Assembly: GCF_016019935.1 (NCBI RefSeq)
Contig: NZ_JAECMT010000001.1
Location: 558,022-622,021 of the forward strand
DNA from: Paenibacillus sp. GSMTC-2017
GTDB taxonomy: Bacteria > Bacillota > Bacilli > Paenibacillales > Paenibacillaceae
Direction of reading: 5' to 3'
DNA length: 64,000 nucleotides
Positions 50,746 through 61,442 of this stretch are shown piece after piece. Each line of letters starts with the position of its first letter. Within the stretch, counting starts at the first letter, position 1. The notes beneath the pieces were generated by a model. It searched no databases, had not been told where the DNA came from, and saw only the letters and a program-made list of their open reading frames with translations. Made by a program: the position numbers and the translations under genes.

Positions 50746-52819
50746 CGCTTCCGTTTACCTCTCCTTGTACCGGCTGTTCTTCGGTGTTCTGTGTTGGTGG
50801 TACTAACTCTTCTCCTGGGATCGTAAGTCCAGATGATCCTGTTCCGGATACTAGCTCATCATACGAAATGGTTTTTGTGTCCATAAATTGATTATCCCTA
50901 CTTACAGTAACTGTTGCTACCGTATCAGGTGCCAAAATAACGGTGACAGGTATATCCACAGTACTTGTGATCGTTCGTGTGATACCTTCCATATTTTCGC
51001 CTCTAGCATCGGAGTACACAATTTTAACTTCGCTTGACTGTCCTTCTACTGCAGGAGAAATACGAACATTAAGCACGTATGACTTAGCATCAGCAGGTGG
51101 CCCTGAGCTTACACGAATTGTTATATCTGATCCTTTCGGAACTTGATCTAGTGGCATATGGGTTTCTTGCATAATAATGGTGTCCTTCTCATGCAAATAA
51201 CTTGGTTCATAAAGGATATTCTCTTCTTTAAGCACCAATCCAAGCGACTTGAGCAGCTTGCGAGCTGTTGATAACTTCTCACCGACTAGGTCAGGCATCT
51301 CGACTGTCTCAGGCCCTTTGCTCACTAGGAAAGAAAGCTTTACCGTTAAAGGATCAAAGAGCTCACCTGATGCCGGCGTTTGTTCCAAGATCGTCCCCAA
51401 TGGTTGTTCATTATGTTCTTCTTTAATCTCGATACGATCATTCGTTATACCAATTGAATGCAGCTCTTCCTGAACAGCTTTGATCATTTGACCAACATAG
51501 TTTTTTAGTCCGACCATCTCTGGTCCGTCACTAACGTAGAGTACAATTGCCGAGCCCGCTTTAACCCGCATATTTTGTTTGTTTTGATCAAATACTTGAT
51601 CCTTCGGAATGTCTTTCTGGAACTCCCGAATTGGTGGATCCTGCGCTTCCAAACCTTTACTTTCGAGCTCTTTACGAGCATCGGCTAGTGTCATTCCTAC
51701 CACATACGGCACTTCTACTTCTTCAGTATCAAGCTTATCAAGAAGCCAGAGGAAGCCAAAAATAATAAGAGCAAGAAGCACTAAAGTTACTCCAACCACA
51801 GTTAGTGGTTTTTTCCACTTTTTAGGATTCTTATTATTCTCCCCATCCGCCCATTTAGTGCTGGTATCAGATACGACTACTTTAGGTTCGAACCGTTCAG
51901 CAGATGCACTTGCAACTATATCCCCACGTATAGCTGGCATAACTCTCGTTTCCTCCAAATCATTAAACATTGGGAAAATGGTCTTGGACTCATTCAAACG
52001 ATCAGAACGGAGACAAGTATCTAAATCCAGAAGCATTTCTTGTGCAGAACTATAACGCTCACTTGGATTTTTACGAGTCGCCTTCAAAATAATATTTTCC
52101 ACGCTTTGAGGGATATGTGGGTTGATCGAACGTGGAGCTTCAATGTTTTCCTGTAAATGCTTAAGCGCTACACTAATTGGGCTTTCACCAAGAAACGGCA
52201 ATTTGCCAGTTAACATCTGATAGAGCACAATTCCTAAAGAATATAAATCAGATTTTTCCCCAGTATTTATACCTTTTGCGTGTTCAGGTGAGAAATAATG
52301 AACAGATCCAAGAACTGATCCCGTATGTGTAATCGTCGAAGAAGTAACAGCTCGTGCAATCCCGAAGTCAGTTACTTTTACTCGACCGTTATTTCCGATA
52401 AGTATGTTATGTGGTTTAATATCACGATGAATAATATGATTTTGATGAGCATGTCCTAACGCATCACAAATTTGAACGGCAAAGCGTACAGCCTCTTCGG
52501 CCTGCAAGGGAGCCCGCTCTTGAATCAATTCATTAAGATTATTGCCTTCAATATACTCCATAACGATATAATGTGTTTCATCCTCTTGCCCTACATCATA
52601 GATGCTGACAACATTTGGATGAGAAAGTGCTGCTGCAGATTGCGCTTCCCTTCGGAAACGTCTAATAAATTCATCATCATTCACAAACTGCTGACGAAGC
52701 ACTTTTACTGCCACTTTTCGGTTCAATAGAACATCATGCGCTTTATATACAAGCGCCATTCCGCCCCCGCCAATACGTGACAATATTTCGTAGCGTCCGC
52801 CTAAATCATGTCCAATCAT
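50693..52819 (-). CDS. prkC: PASTA-domain Ser/Thr protein kinase
   Basis: Protein of 708 aa. Kinase domain residues about 8-270: IGGGGMALVYKA (P-loop), VAVKVLR (Lys), HRDIKPHNIL (catalytic Asp), VTDFGIAR (metal Asp), SPEHAKG. One transmembrane helix at about 343-366 (TVVGVTLVLLALIIFGFLWLL), then three PASTA domains at about 372-575 and a Thr/Glu/Gly-rich tail. PASTA domains bind muropeptides; in spore formers PrkC triggers germination and growth signalling. Its start overlaps the phosphatase stop by 4 nt. Confidence 0.96.
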   Translation of the reverse strand: MIGHDLGGRYEILSRIGGGGMALVYKAHDVLLNRKVAVKVLRQQFVNDDEFIRRFRREAQSAAALSHPNVVSIYDVGQEDETHYIVMEYIEGNNLNELIQERAPLQAEEAVRFAVQICDALGHAHQNHIIHRDIKPHNILIGNNGRVKVTDFGIARAVTSSTITHTGSVLGSVHYFSPEHAKGINTGEKSDLYSLGIVLYQMLTGKLPFLGESPISVALKHLQENIEAPRSINPHIPQSVENIILKATRKNPSERYSSAQEMLLDLDTCLRSDRLNESKTIFPMFNDLEETRVMPAIRGDIVASASAERFEPKVVVSDTSTKWADGENNKNPKKWKKPLTVVGVTLVLLALIIFGFLWLLDKLDTEEVEVPYVVGMTLADARKELESKGLEAQDPPIREFQKDIPKDQVFDQNKQNMRVKAGSAIVLYVSDGPEMVGLKNYVGQMIKAVQEELHSIGITNDRIEIKEEHNEQPLGTILEQTPASGELFDPLTVKLSFLVSKGPETVEMPDLVGEKLSTARKLLKSLGLVLKEENILYEPSYLHEKDTIIMQETHMPLDQVPKGSDITIRVSSGPPADAKSYVLNVRISPAVEGQSSEVKIVYSDARGENMEGITRTITSTVDIPVTVILAPDTVATVTVSRDNQFMDTKTISYDELVSGTGSSGLTIPGEELVPPTQNTEEQPVQGEVNGSDGESTTEGESEGSEQGQ

Positions 52820-53586
52820 AGTGACCGCTCCTCTCGCTTCACTTTGGCAGCCTCTTGCATTAAGACAACGGTTATATTGTCGTCTCCACCTGCATCTAGC
52901 GCCAATTGAATGAGATGATCCGCTTTAGCTTCTAGCTCCAGCTCATCATTTAATACTGTTTCCAGCAATTGTTGTTCGCTTACCATGTTCGTAAGACCAT
53001 CGCTACATAACATTAAAATGTCATCCGGCAACAAGTCCAGCGACTGTACATCAATATCTACATTCCGATCTGTACCGATCGCACGAGTTAGAACGTTACG
53101 CCTTGGATGGTGTAACGCTTCCTCTTCTGTGAGTTGGCCCGATTTCAATAGCTCATTAACTAATGAATGATCCGTTGTAAGTTGTGAGATGCCCTCGCTT
53201 GTCACTTTATAAGCGCGACTATCACCTACATGTCCGATGATCGCAGAATCATCATTAACAAGTAAGGCAACAATAGTTGTCCCCATATTATGATAACGCT
53301 CATTTTGGGAAGCCATTGCATAGATTGTCTCATTCGCCTCGCTTATCGCTTGGCGAATGAGCATCTTGCCTTCCTGCTCTGACAATTCTGTTCTTTCAGT
53401 GTGTTGCTCAAACGCAGTACGGAATGCGTTAACTGCCATCAAACTTGCAACATCGCCAGCTTGATGACCACCCATTCCGTCTGCAACAATTGCAAGTGTC
53501 ACACCATTATTCAATTGCCCAACCCATGACTGGTCCTCATTAACTTGTCGGACTCGTCCAATGTTACTACGGCTTGCCGTTAACAA
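52816..53586 (-). CDS. stp: PP2C-type protein phosphatase (PrpC/Stp)
   Basis: Protein of 256 aa: RSNIGRVRQVNEDQSW, VADGMGGHQAGDVAS, VGDSRAYKV, TTDHSLVNELL, CSDGLTNMV and GGDDNITVVLM, all metal-binding motifs of PPM phosphatases. TTG start with GAGGTGATG upstream. It reverses PrkC phosphorylation and is translationally coupled to prkC. Confidence 0.95.
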   Translation of the reverse strand: MLTASRSNIGRVRQVNEDQSWVGQLNNGVTLAIVADGMGGHQAGDVASLMAVNAFRTAFEQHTERTELSEQEGKMLIRQAISEANETIYAMASQNERYHNMGTTIVALLVNDDSAIIGHVGDSRAYKVTSEGISQLTTDHSLVNELLKSGQLTEEEALHHPRRNVLTRAIGTDRNVDIDVQSLDLLPDDILMLCSDGLTNMVSEQQLLETVLNDELELEAKADHLIQLALDAGGDDNITVVLMQEAAKVKREERSL

Positions 53587-53593
53587 AACGTCA

Positions 53594-54640
53594 TCACCTC
53601 GTCGTGGACTCCATATGTTTCGCCCTTAATTGGCCGCATGCGGCTGCGATATCATGTCCTTGCTCTCTTCGGATCGTTACGTTAATCTTGTTGCGTTCAA
53701 GTATACGTTGGAATTCAAAAATATCCTCACGAGGTGTCCGGACATAGTTGCGCTCAGGTACATGGTTAACCGGAATCAGGTTGACATGACATAACATGGT
53801 TTTCAAAACATCTGCTAGTTCTTGAGCATGCTCCGCTTGATCATTTACTCCACCAATTAGTGCGTACTCAAACGTAATTCTTCTACCTGTCTTTGCAATG
53901 TAATAATGGCAAGCCTCAATTACATCGTCAAACGGGAATCTTCTGTTTACAGGCATTAGTTTGGAACGAAGTTTATCGTTAGGTGCATGAATAGAAAGTG
54001 CCAAGTTGATTTGCGTGTTCTCATCTGCAAATTTGTACATGCTTGGAACGATACCGCTCGTAGAAACTGTAATATGGCGTTGACCAATATTTAGTCCCTT
54101 TTCGTGAATCATATTACGCAGGAATACCATTGTTGCATCGTAATTTTCAAATGGCTCGCCTGATCCCATAATAACGATACTCGAAACGCGCTCACCTGTA
54201 GCATCCAGCATTTGTTGAGCCGTTACCACTTGGGCAACAATCTCACCAGCTGTCAAATTCCGTTTCAAACCACCAAGCGTCGAAGCACAGAATGTACAGC
54301 CGATTCGGCAACCTACTTGCGTCGTTACGCAAACGCTATTCCCGTAGTTGTGACGCATAATAACGGTCTCAATAGCGTGAGCATCATGTAGGCCGAATAA
54401 AAACTTCACTGTGCCGTCTTTGGATTCAAATTTCGTAATTTCTTGTAGTGTTACGAATCCAAACTGGTCATTCAACTTTTCGCGCAAGCTTTTGGATAGA
54501 TTGGTCATATCGTCGAAGCTCATTACTCTTTTAACGTAAATCCAATCGAACAATTGCTCCGCACGAAAGACTGGCTCACCATTCTCTCTCATCCAATCCT
54601 GGAGATGTTCTAACGTATAGTCATAAATAAATGGTTTCAT
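53594..54640 (-). CDS. rlmN: 23S rRNA (adenine2503-C2)-methyltransferase RlmN
   Basis: Radical-SAM enzyme of 348 aa with [14 protein letters not shown] (the three cluster cysteines), [31 protein letters not shown] and the end [10 protein letters not shown] with the second catalytic Cys. It methylates A2503 and certain tRNAs. Eight bases before stp. Confidence 0.97.
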   Translation of the reverse strand: MKPFIYDYTLEHLQDWMRENGEPVFRAEQLFDWIYVKRVMSFDDMTNLSKSLREKLNDQFGFVTLQEITKFESKDGTVKFLFGLHDAHAIETVIMRHNYGNSVCVTTQVGCRIGCTFCASTLGGLKRNLTAGEIVAQVVTAQQMLDATGERVSSIVIMGSGEPFENYDATMVFLRNMIHEKGLNIGQRHITVSTSGIVPSMYKFADENTQINLALSIHAPNDKLRSKLMPVNRRFPFDDVIEACHYYIAKTGRRITFEYALIGGVNDQAEHAQELADVLKTMLCHVNLIPVNHVPERNYVRTPREDIFEFQRILERNKINVTIRREQGHDIAAACGQLRAKHMESTTR

Positions 54641-54748
54641 CTCATCACACCTGTATTTTATTGTTGGACGGCCCTATCTATGATTAAGATTTCGCAGCCG
54701 TTACTGATTTATTTTACCACAAACGCCTATGTTCAGCCATAAGAGGCA

Positions 54749-56212
54749 TTAAGGACGTCTTGTCATACGCGCAATATAGAAGCCATCACTGCCAAAATGT
54801 TGCGGAAGCAACTGTAGCTGTCCATCAAATTCTGGTCCGATGACACCCGCTTGGCGTAATTTGTTCATCACTTCTTCAGGCCAATTAGCATCTAATTCAA
54901 ATTCAGGATGCTGAAGTAGAAACTTAGCTACTTGCTCCTCGTTTTCTTCCTTTTCCATCGTGCAGGTGCTATATACAAGAGTTCCACCAGGACGAACTAA
55001 ACCACTGACGTCATTTAACAAACATTGTTGAAGACCGGTAATTTCCGTAATGTCACCTTTTGTTTTCGTCCATTTGATCTCTGGCTTTCTACGAATAACA
55101 CCGAATCCTGAACAAGGAGCATCAAGCAACACTGCATCCATCGATCCAGGTGCAAAACGATCCTTTAACGTTGTAGCATCTCCAACGATTGCTTCAACAT
55201 TACGAAGTTTAAGTCTCTCAGTCTGCGTTACAATGAGTTCTCTCTTATGTGCATGCAGATCGTTAGCCCAAACCTTGCCTTTACCGCCCATAAGTTCTGC
55301 TAGATGAGAACTCTTTCCACCAGGTGCCGCACAACAATCAAGCACTTTCATTCCAGCTTCCGGAGAAACAACTTCGGCCACAAGCATCGAGCTTTCATCT
55401 TGGAGTGACCAGCGACCAAGGCGGAATCCATCTGTATCAGCTAAATTACCACCACCATGGACGATAAGACCAGCAGGAGCAAGTGCAGACTTTTCTGCTT
55501 CAATCCCACTTTCCTTAAGCTCTGCAATTAACTCATCAACGCCACCCATGAGCGTATTGACGCGAATGCTAGCATGTGGCTGTTCATTGCCGGACGCACA
55601 TATCGCTTCCGCAACTTCAAGGCCGTAGCCATCTACCCAACGTTTCACTAGCCATTCTGGATATGAATGTCTTAGCGCTATCGTCGAAATAGGATCATTC
55701 GTTTGAATTTCAGCAATAACAAGTTCGCTCCGATTACGATCAATACTTCGAAGCACACCGTTCACCATACCAGAAATACCTGTATGTCCTCTTCGTTTTG
55801 CAATTAATACAGCTTCGTTAACTGCCGCATGTGCTGGAATCCGATCCAAAAATAGCAACTGGTATGCACTAACTCTCAGCAATTGATGAACCCAAGTATC
55901 AAGCTTGCCCAGTCCTTTGGCTACGAATTTCGAAAGCCAATGATCAAGTGTTAATTGCCGTCCGATCGTTCCGTATACTAGCTCAGTAGCAAGTGCTGCA
56001 TCCGCGCGACTTAAATTCGAATCTTGCAGCGCACGATTTAGCTGAATATTGCTGTACGCTCCAGTCTGAGCAACCTTAACGAGAATATTGAGCGCAAGCT
56101 CTCTCGGTGACATTGGTTTCTTTTGATTTACTGCTGGTTGTGATTGATTTTGTGATTTACCGCCATTTCTATTGCCTGAATATCTTCTTGTGCCATTATT
56201 TCCGCCGCTCAT
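54749..56212 (-). CDS. rsmB: 16S rRNA (cytosine967-C5)-methyltransferase RsmB
   Basis: Protein of 487 aa. An Asn/Gly/Gln-rich head (first 30 residues), a NusB-like RNA-binding domain (PRELALNILVKVAQTGAYSN, LVYGTIGRQLTLDHWL), then the methylase domain with DCCAAPGGKSSHLAE, DAPCSGFGVIRRKPEIKW and YSTCTMEKEENEE (catalytic Cys). The ATG overlaps the fmt stop. Confidence 0.95.
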   Translation of the reverse strand: MSGGNNGTRRYSGNRNGGKSQNQSQPAVNQKKPMSPRELALNILVKVAQTGAYSNIQLNRALQDSNLSRADAALATELVYGTIGRQLTLDHWLSKFVAKGLGKLDTWVHQLLRVSAYQLLFLDRIPAHAAVNEAVLIAKRRGHTGISGMVNGVLRSIDRNRSELVIAEIQTNDPISTIALRHSYPEWLVKRWVDGYGLEVAEAICASGNEQPHASIRVNTLMGGVDELIAELKESGIEAEKSALAPAGLIVHGGGNLADTDGFRLGRWSLQDESSMLVAEVVSPEAGMKVLDCCAAPGGKSSHLAELMGGKGKVWANDLHAHKRELIVTQTERLKLRNVEAIVGDATTLKDRFAPGSMDAVLLDAPCSGFGVIRRKPEIKWTKTKGDITEITGLQQCLLNDVSGLVRPGGTLVYSTCTMEKEENEEQVAKFLLQHPEFELDANWPEEVMNKLRQAGVIGPEFDGQLQLLPQHFGSDGFYIARMTRRP

Positions 56213-57165
56213 TGTAAACCTCCTGCTGTAAATCTGGTTCCCGCTTCAATACGAGCCCCTTTAACCCATTCGGCAGCGTCCATCACACGTTTTCCAGCTG
56301 GCTGAATACTTGTTAACAACAATGTTCCTTGACCTGTTTGTACGACGATTCCTTGTGCACCAGAATCAACAATAGTACCAGGCTCGTCCTTACTATTATT
56401 CCCCGTTTTCTGAGCCAAAACCTGACAGGCCCATACTTTAAACACTTCATCCCCAAGCTGGGTGAAAGCACCTGCCATCGGAGACAGACCTCTAACTTGG
56501 TTAAAAAGCTCACGAGCAGATTTGTTCCAAACCAAACGCTCATCTTCACGAGACAAATTAGGTGCATACGTTGCTTCATCATTATTTTGCGGAACAGCTA
56601 CTGCTCTTCCTTCAATGATTTCCGGCAATGTTTCACCGAGCAACTTAGCGCCAGCAAGGCTTAGCTTCTCAAACATCGTTCCTGATGTATCTTCGTCCAA
56701 AATAGGAAGCTCAACTCTGCTGATCATATCGCCAGTATCGAGCCCTTCTGCCATATACATGATCGTAACGCCTGTTGACGACTCACCATTAATAATGGAG
56801 CGTTGGATCGGCGCACCTCCACGATATTTAGGTAGCAATGAGCCATGAACATTAATACATCCAAGTCGTGGTATTTGTAGCAAAGCTTTCGGCAAAATTT
56901 GACCATATGCAGCCGTTACGATAAGATCCGGCTCATACGTTGCTAGCTCAGCAACTGCCTCAGGACTGCGCATTTTCTCCGGCTGCAATACAGGTAGTCC
57001 CAATGACAACGCCGCTTCCTTCACAGGCGGCGGCGTCAACGTTTTTTTGCGGCCTTTCGGTCGATCCGGCTGTGTTACAACCGCAACGATCTCATAGCCG
57101 GTTTCGATTAACAGTTTAAGGGAAGGGACGGCGAAGTCCGGCGTCCCCATAAATACGATACGCAT
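56209..57165 (-). CDS. fmt: methionyl-tRNA formyltransferase
   Basis: Protein of 318 aa: IVFMGTPDFAVPSL, QPDRPKGRKK, INVHGSLLPKYRGGAPIQRSI (catalytic Asn-His region), EGLDTGDM and SREDERLVW. It formylates initiator tRNA. Paired with def upstream, with a 5-nt gap. Confidence 0.97.
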   Translation of the reverse strand: MRIVFMGTPDFAVPSLKLLIETGYEIVAVVTQPDRPKGRKKTLTPPPVKEAALSLGLPVLQPEKMRSPEAVAELATYEPDLIVTAAYGQILPKALLQIPRLGCINVHGSLLPKYRGGAPIQRSIINGESSTGVTIMYMAEGLDTGDMISRVELPILDEDTSGTMFEKLSLAGAKLLGETLPEIIEGRAVAVPQNNDEATYAPNLSREDERLVWNKSARELFNQVRGLSPMAGAFTQLGDEVFKVWACQVLAQKTGNNSKDEPGTIVDSGAQGIVVQTGQGTLLLTSIQPAGKRVMDAAEWVKGARIEAGTRFTAGGLQ

Positions 57166-57170
57166 AAAAT

Positions 57171-57656
57171 TTATTCGCCGCCTTTATTCGGTCTGTCAGA
57201 AATGTCATAAACACTTTCAGCCAAGTCCGTAAATAAAATCCCGTTCAGATGATCAATCTCATGCTGGAATGCACGAGCAAAAAAGCCGCTAGCTTCAACA
57301 GTAAATGACTGTCCGCTGCTATCTTTTCCTTCTACGACAATGCGGTCTGCACGGCGAACATCACCGTTCAGATTAGGAATGCTTAAACACCCCTCCGGTC
57401 CCAGTTGCTCACCATCTTGCTCGATAATAACAGGATTGACCATTTCAACCAATCCATTTTCATCTCCAACATCTACAACGATAACACGTTTAGAAATGCC
57501 GATCTGTGGTGCTGCAAGTCCAACACCCTCTGCGTCGTACATCGTTTCCGCCATATCTTTAAGCAGTTTCTGCAAGTTGGAATTAAATTTTGTTACTTCA
57601 ATAGCAACCTCACGCAATACCGGATCTGGGTCCTTTACAATCAAACGAATACTCAT
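57171..57656 (-). CDS. def: peptide deformylase
   Basis: Protein of 161 aa with GVGLAAPQIG, EGCLSIP and FQHEIDHLNGILF, the three metal-site motifs (Cys and two His, catalytic Glu). It removes the formyl group from nascent proteins. AGGAAGGG upstream of the ATG. Confidence 0.97.
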   Translation of the reverse strand: MSIRLIVKDPDPVLREVAIEVTKFNSNLQKLLKDMAETMYDAEGVGLAAPQIGISKRVIVVDVGDENGLVEMVNPVIIEQDGEQLGPEGCLSIPNLNGDVRRADRIVVEGKDSSGQSFTVEASGFFARAFQHEIDHLNGILFTDLAESVYDISDRPNKGGE

Positions 57657-57693
57657 TTTATTCCCTTCCTTTACCTATAATAAATTGGTTATA

Positions 57694-60180
57694 TTATAAA
57701 ATAACTTGCGGATCAACATCTACGCTAAATTGAATCCCTTTACCGGGCGGACCACTCGTAAACGGCTCAAGCGCACGTTTAACCAAAGCAGATGCGTCGA
57801 TGCTCCCACGATATTTTATCACACATTGAAAGCGGTAGCGATCTTTCATTCTCGCAATCGGGGAAGCGACAGGCCCTAACACCTCTAATGCTCTTGGCAT
57901 TCCGCTTCCGAGCGGTATGAGAACACCCTCATGTTGAGCCAACTCCCGAAGCTCGGCAGCGAACTGTTCGCTCACTGAAGCTAATAGTGCCAGTTGCTCA
58001 TGTGACATCGTAACAAGAACGAGCCTGCAATAAGGCGGATAACCCATGACGGAGCGATGTTTAAGCTCTTCTTGGATAAATGCGGCATAGTCATGGTGCT
58101 GTGCTGTAGAAATCGCGTAATGCTCAGGCGTGTACGTTTGAATAACAACTTCGCCTTCAAGCTGATGTCTGCCTGCACGCCCCGCTACCTGAGTCAGCAA
58201 CTGAAACGTTCTTTCGGCTGCTCTGAAATCAGGCAAATGCAAGGAAGTATCTGCAGCTATAACGCCCACTAAAGTAACATATGGAAAATCGAGTCCCTTG
58301 GCAACCATTTGGGTGCCAAGCAGCACATCTGCATGACGATCACCAAACTGCTTAAGCAATTTTTCATGTGAATGTTTTTCTGTCGTCGTATCAACATCCA
58401 TTCGAATGACCCGAATACCAGGGAAAAGCTTAGCGAGTTCCTCTTCAACACGTTGCGTACCCGTACCAAAAAATCGGATATGCTCGCTTTCACATGAGGG
58501 ACATTGTGTTGGCGCTTGCTCAGCATGTCCACAATAGTGACAACGAAGAACGCGTGTCTTCTGGTGGTAAGTAAGTGATATATCACAATGCGGGCATGAC
58601 GCTGTATGACCGCATGACCTGCACATTACGAAGGTTGAATATCCTCTACGATTAAGCAAAAGGACAGATTGTTCGCCTCGCTCCAATCGCTCCTGCAGCG
58701 CAGCATGAAGGCTGCGGCTAAACATCGAACGATTGCCTTCCTTTAGTTCCTCTCGCATATCTACAACTGTTACTTCAGGCATTGGCCGATTTCCGACCCG
58801 AGTGGGCATAGGGAGCAATCCAGGAATTACAGTTGATTGAGAAGAAGCTGATGGACGACTCGCTGCTGCGAACGATTCTAATGACGGTGTAGCTGACCCT
58901 AAAATAACGACAGCACCATGTTGCTTCGCTCGTCTCACTGCAACATCTCTAGCATGATACTTTGGACTTTCCTCTTGCTTGTAGGAGGACTCATGCTCTT
59001 CATCTATTATGATAAGCCCGATTCGTTCAAAAGGCGCAAATATCGCCGAACGAGCTCCTATTGCAACTTGCGCCCGTTTACTCCGAATTTTACGCCATTC
59101 ATCAAATCGTTCACCATTTGACAATCTGCTATGTAAAACAGCTACCGCATCTCCGAATCGTCCTTTAAATCGTTCGACCATCTGAGGGGTTAATGATATT
59201 TCGGGTACAAGTACAATTGCTTGCTTCTCTTGTTCCAGACAAGTCTGAATTGACTGTAAATAAACTTCCGTCTTGCCGCTCCCTGTAACACCATGTAAGA
59301 GCATCGTTTTTGACTCTACCGCATCAAGTGCATCTACAATTCGATCATACACAGACTGCTGCCCATCAGTAAGCGGCAACGGCTGAGTTTGCTGAAACTC
59401 CCTATGCGCATAGGGGTCCCTTTCACTCTCCACCTCACGCAGCTCCACTAAACCTTTATCGGCTAAAGCTCGAATACTTGCAGGTGAAACACCTGAGTCC
59501 ATAGCCAATTTTTGAAGCGGGATTGGTCCATCATGCTGAAGTAAATAGGCAAGAGCCTCTCGTTGTTTTGCAGCACGGGCGGGGATATCAATCAACGCCT
59601 GCTCTAATACGTCACGTTCGCCAAGCAGGAAAACAATTAACGTTTTGCGTACTGACAACCTGTTTCGAATAGACGTTTGCCCGATAAGCGCTCCACTTTT
59701 TAATGCCCATTTCACTGTATGTAACTGATCTGGAAAATGAAGCAACAGCTTATCTAGCTTCACTAATCCACCATTGCTCGTTATCCATTCCGTTAGTTCT
59801 GGAGGAAGATCGTCTTCAAAATCCTCCCCTAAAGCAATTTTACGCTCCTCTTTGCCTTTCAAAGCTGCAGGAATCATGACTTGCAGCGCTTGTGTCCAAG
59901 AACAGCAATACTTGTCGCTCATCCACTTCGATAATTCAATCATATCAGGCAATAATGGCGGAACCGGATCAAGCAGCTCAGAGATCGATTTGAGCCGAGT
60001 TCGATCAACTGAGGCGTTATCTGCGAACGCGATAACAAACCCTTGTAGCACTCGTCCGCCAAAAGGAACTCCGACTCTACTCCCTACCTCTATCCATTCC
60101 TCCATCTCGAATGGCACTTCATAGTCAAAAGGCCGATCCGTCTGGCGGCTCGGCACGTCGACAATTACTTTAGCAATCAT
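57694..60180 (-). CDS. priA: primosomal protein N' (PriA helicase)
   Basis: Protein of 828 aa. N-terminal 3'-DNA-binding domain (FDYEVPFEM, VGVPFGGRVLQGFV), helicase core GVTGSGKTEVYL (Walker A) and DEEHESSYKQEE, then paired zinc sites CRSCGHTASCPHC and CHYCGHAEQAPTQCPSC, and GTQMVAKGLDFPYVTLVGV. It restarts stalled forks. The ATG overlaps the coaBC stop by one base. Confidence 0.97.
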   Translation of the reverse strand: MIAKVIVDVPSRQTDRPFDYEVPFEMEEWIEVGSRVGVPFGGRVLQGFVIAFADNASVDRTRLKSISELLDPVPPLLPDMIELSKWMSDKYCCSWTQALQVMIPAALKGKEERKIALGEDFEDDLPPELTEWITSNGGLVKLDKLLLHFPDQLHTVKWALKSGALIGQTSIRNRLSVRKTLIVFLLGERDVLEQALIDIPARAAKQREALAYLLQHDGPIPLQKLAMDSGVSPASIRALADKGLVELREVESERDPYAHREFQQTQPLPLTDGQQSVYDRIVDALDAVESKTMLLHGVTGSGKTEVYLQSIQTCLEQEKQAIVLVPEISLTPQMVERFKGRFGDAVAVLHSRLSNGERFDEWRKIRSKRAQVAIGARSAIFAPFERIGLIIIDEEHESSYKQEESPKYHARDVAVRRAKQHGAVVILGSATPSLESFAAASRPSASSQSTVIPGLLPMPTRVGNRPMPEVTVVDMREELKEGNRSMFSRSLHAALQERLERGEQSVLLLNRRGYSTFVMCRSCGHTASCPHCDISLTYHQKTRVLRCHYCGHAEQAPTQCPSCESEHIRFFGTGTQRVEEELAKLFPGIRVIRMDVDTTTEKHSHEKLLKQFGDRHADVLLGTQMVAKGLDFPYVTLVGVIAADTSLHLPDFRAAERTFQLLTQVAGRAGRHQLEGEVVIQTYTPEHYAISTAQHHDYAAFIQEELKHRSVMGYPPYCRLVLVTMSHEQLALLASVSEQFAAELRELAQHEGVLIPLGSGMPRALEVLGPVASPIARMKDRYRFQCVIKYRGSIDASALVKRALEPFTSGPPGKGIQFSVDVDPQVIL

Positions 60181-61391
60181 TACTTAATCCCTCCGCGCTT
60201 AGCGTATTGCTCAGAAATTAAGTTCATCAGTTGATTTGCCGTTTCGCGCTTTGACATAAGCGGAATTGCTTTTACTAACCCTTCGGGTCCATAAACTTCA
60301 ACTGCGTTTGTGTCACCATTAAAGCCTACTCCTGGAGCACTAACGTCATTAGCTACTATAAGATCACAATTTTTCCGTCTCAGCTTATCCAGCGCATAAT
60401 GCTCAACTTGCTCTGTTTCAGCGGCAAAACCTACAAGTAACTGATGTGTTTTCTGTTCCCCAAGTGTTTGCAAAATATCCGTCGTTCGCTCCAACTCAAG
60501 AACGAGCTGTTCACCCGTTTTCTTTATCTTCTGTTCATGAATAGTAGCAGGCCGATAGTCCGCAACAGCTGCAGCCTTTACAACGATATCAACGTTTGAG
60601 TACAACGCTGTAACCGCTTCTAACATATCTGCTGCCGATTGTGTTCTAATCAACTTGACGCCAGAAGGAGGTTTTTCAGTCGTCCTTCCGGCAATCAATG
60701 TCACTTCAGCACCCATCTGCTTTGCCGCTTCAGCAATAGCAAAACCCATTTTCCCAGAAGAATCATTTGTCAAATATCGAACAGGGTCTAGACGCTCCAT
60801 CGTTCCGCCAGCTGTAACTAGTACACGTTTGCCTTGAAGCTTATTCGACTTCGAAAACCAATCTTCTATAGCTACAACAATATCTTCGGGTTCAGCAAGT
60901 CTACCCTTAGCTACATATCCGCAAGCAAGCTGACCAGTTCCTGGTTCTACGAACATCGCTCCACGCTCTGCAAGCAACTCCATATTGCGTACGACTGCAG
61001 GATGTTCATACATATGAACGTTCATCGCTGGCGCAATAATAATAGGACACGTTGCTGCAAGTAATGTCGTACTGAGCATATCATCACCATGCCCATTCGC
61101 AAGCTTAGCCATAACATTCGCTGTTGCAGGAGCAATCACAATTAAATCCGCATGATCTGCAAGATTAATGTGAGAAACGACCGATGGATCACGTTCGTCG
61201 AAAGTATCTATAAATACTTGATTGCGAGACAACGTTTGTAAAGTTAACGGAGTAATAAATTTAGTGGCCGATTCCGTCATGATGACATGAACAGTAGCTC
61301 CTGCCTGAACAAGCCTGCTGCAAAGTGTAGCTCCTTTATATGCCGCTATGCCTCCAGTAATGCCTAAGACGATTCTTTTCCCCTGAATCAT
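60180..61391 (-). CDS. coaBC: bifunctional phosphopantothenoylcysteine decarboxylase/synthetase
   Basis: Protein of 403 aa. CoaC part: VLGITGGIAAYKG, HINLADHADLIVIAPATANVMAKLANG and PAMNVHMYEHPAV. CoaB part: VTAGGTMERLDPVRYLTNDSSGKMG, KAAAVADYRPA and KIKKTGE. It makes 4'-phosphopantetheine for CoA. I chose ATG 61391, with AGGAG 8 nt upstream, over one at 61427. Confidence 0.96.
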   Translation of the reverse strand: MIQGKRIVLGITGGIAAYKGATLCSRLVQAGATVHVIMTESATKFITPLTLQTLSRNQVFIDTFDERDPSVVSHINLADHADLIVIAPATANVMAKLANGHGDDMLSTTLLAATCPIIIAPAMNVHMYEHPAVVRNMELLAERGAMFVEPGTGQLACGYVAKGRLAEPEDIVVAIEDWFSKSNKLQGKRVLVTAGGTMERLDPVRYLTNDSSGKMGFAIAEAAKQMGAEVTLIAGRTTEKPPSGVKLIRTQSAADMLEAVTALYSNVDIVVKAAAVADYRPATIHEQKIKKTGEQLVLELERTTDILQTLGEQKTHQLLVGFAAETEQVEHYALDKLRRKNCDLIVANDVSAPGVGFNGDTNAVEVYGPEGLVKAIPLMSKRETANQLMNLISEQYAKRGGIK

Positions 61392-61442
61392 GGTGTACTC
61401 TCCTATTCCATCAAGCTTCCGTCCCATCTTCGCTAACGGAGC

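Noticed and set aside
50270-52055. Several plus-strand frames of 70-150 codons opposite rsgA, prkC and neighbours
   Set aside because: All lie inside strongly supported genes on the other strand, with Ser/Thr-rich composition typical of antisense readings.
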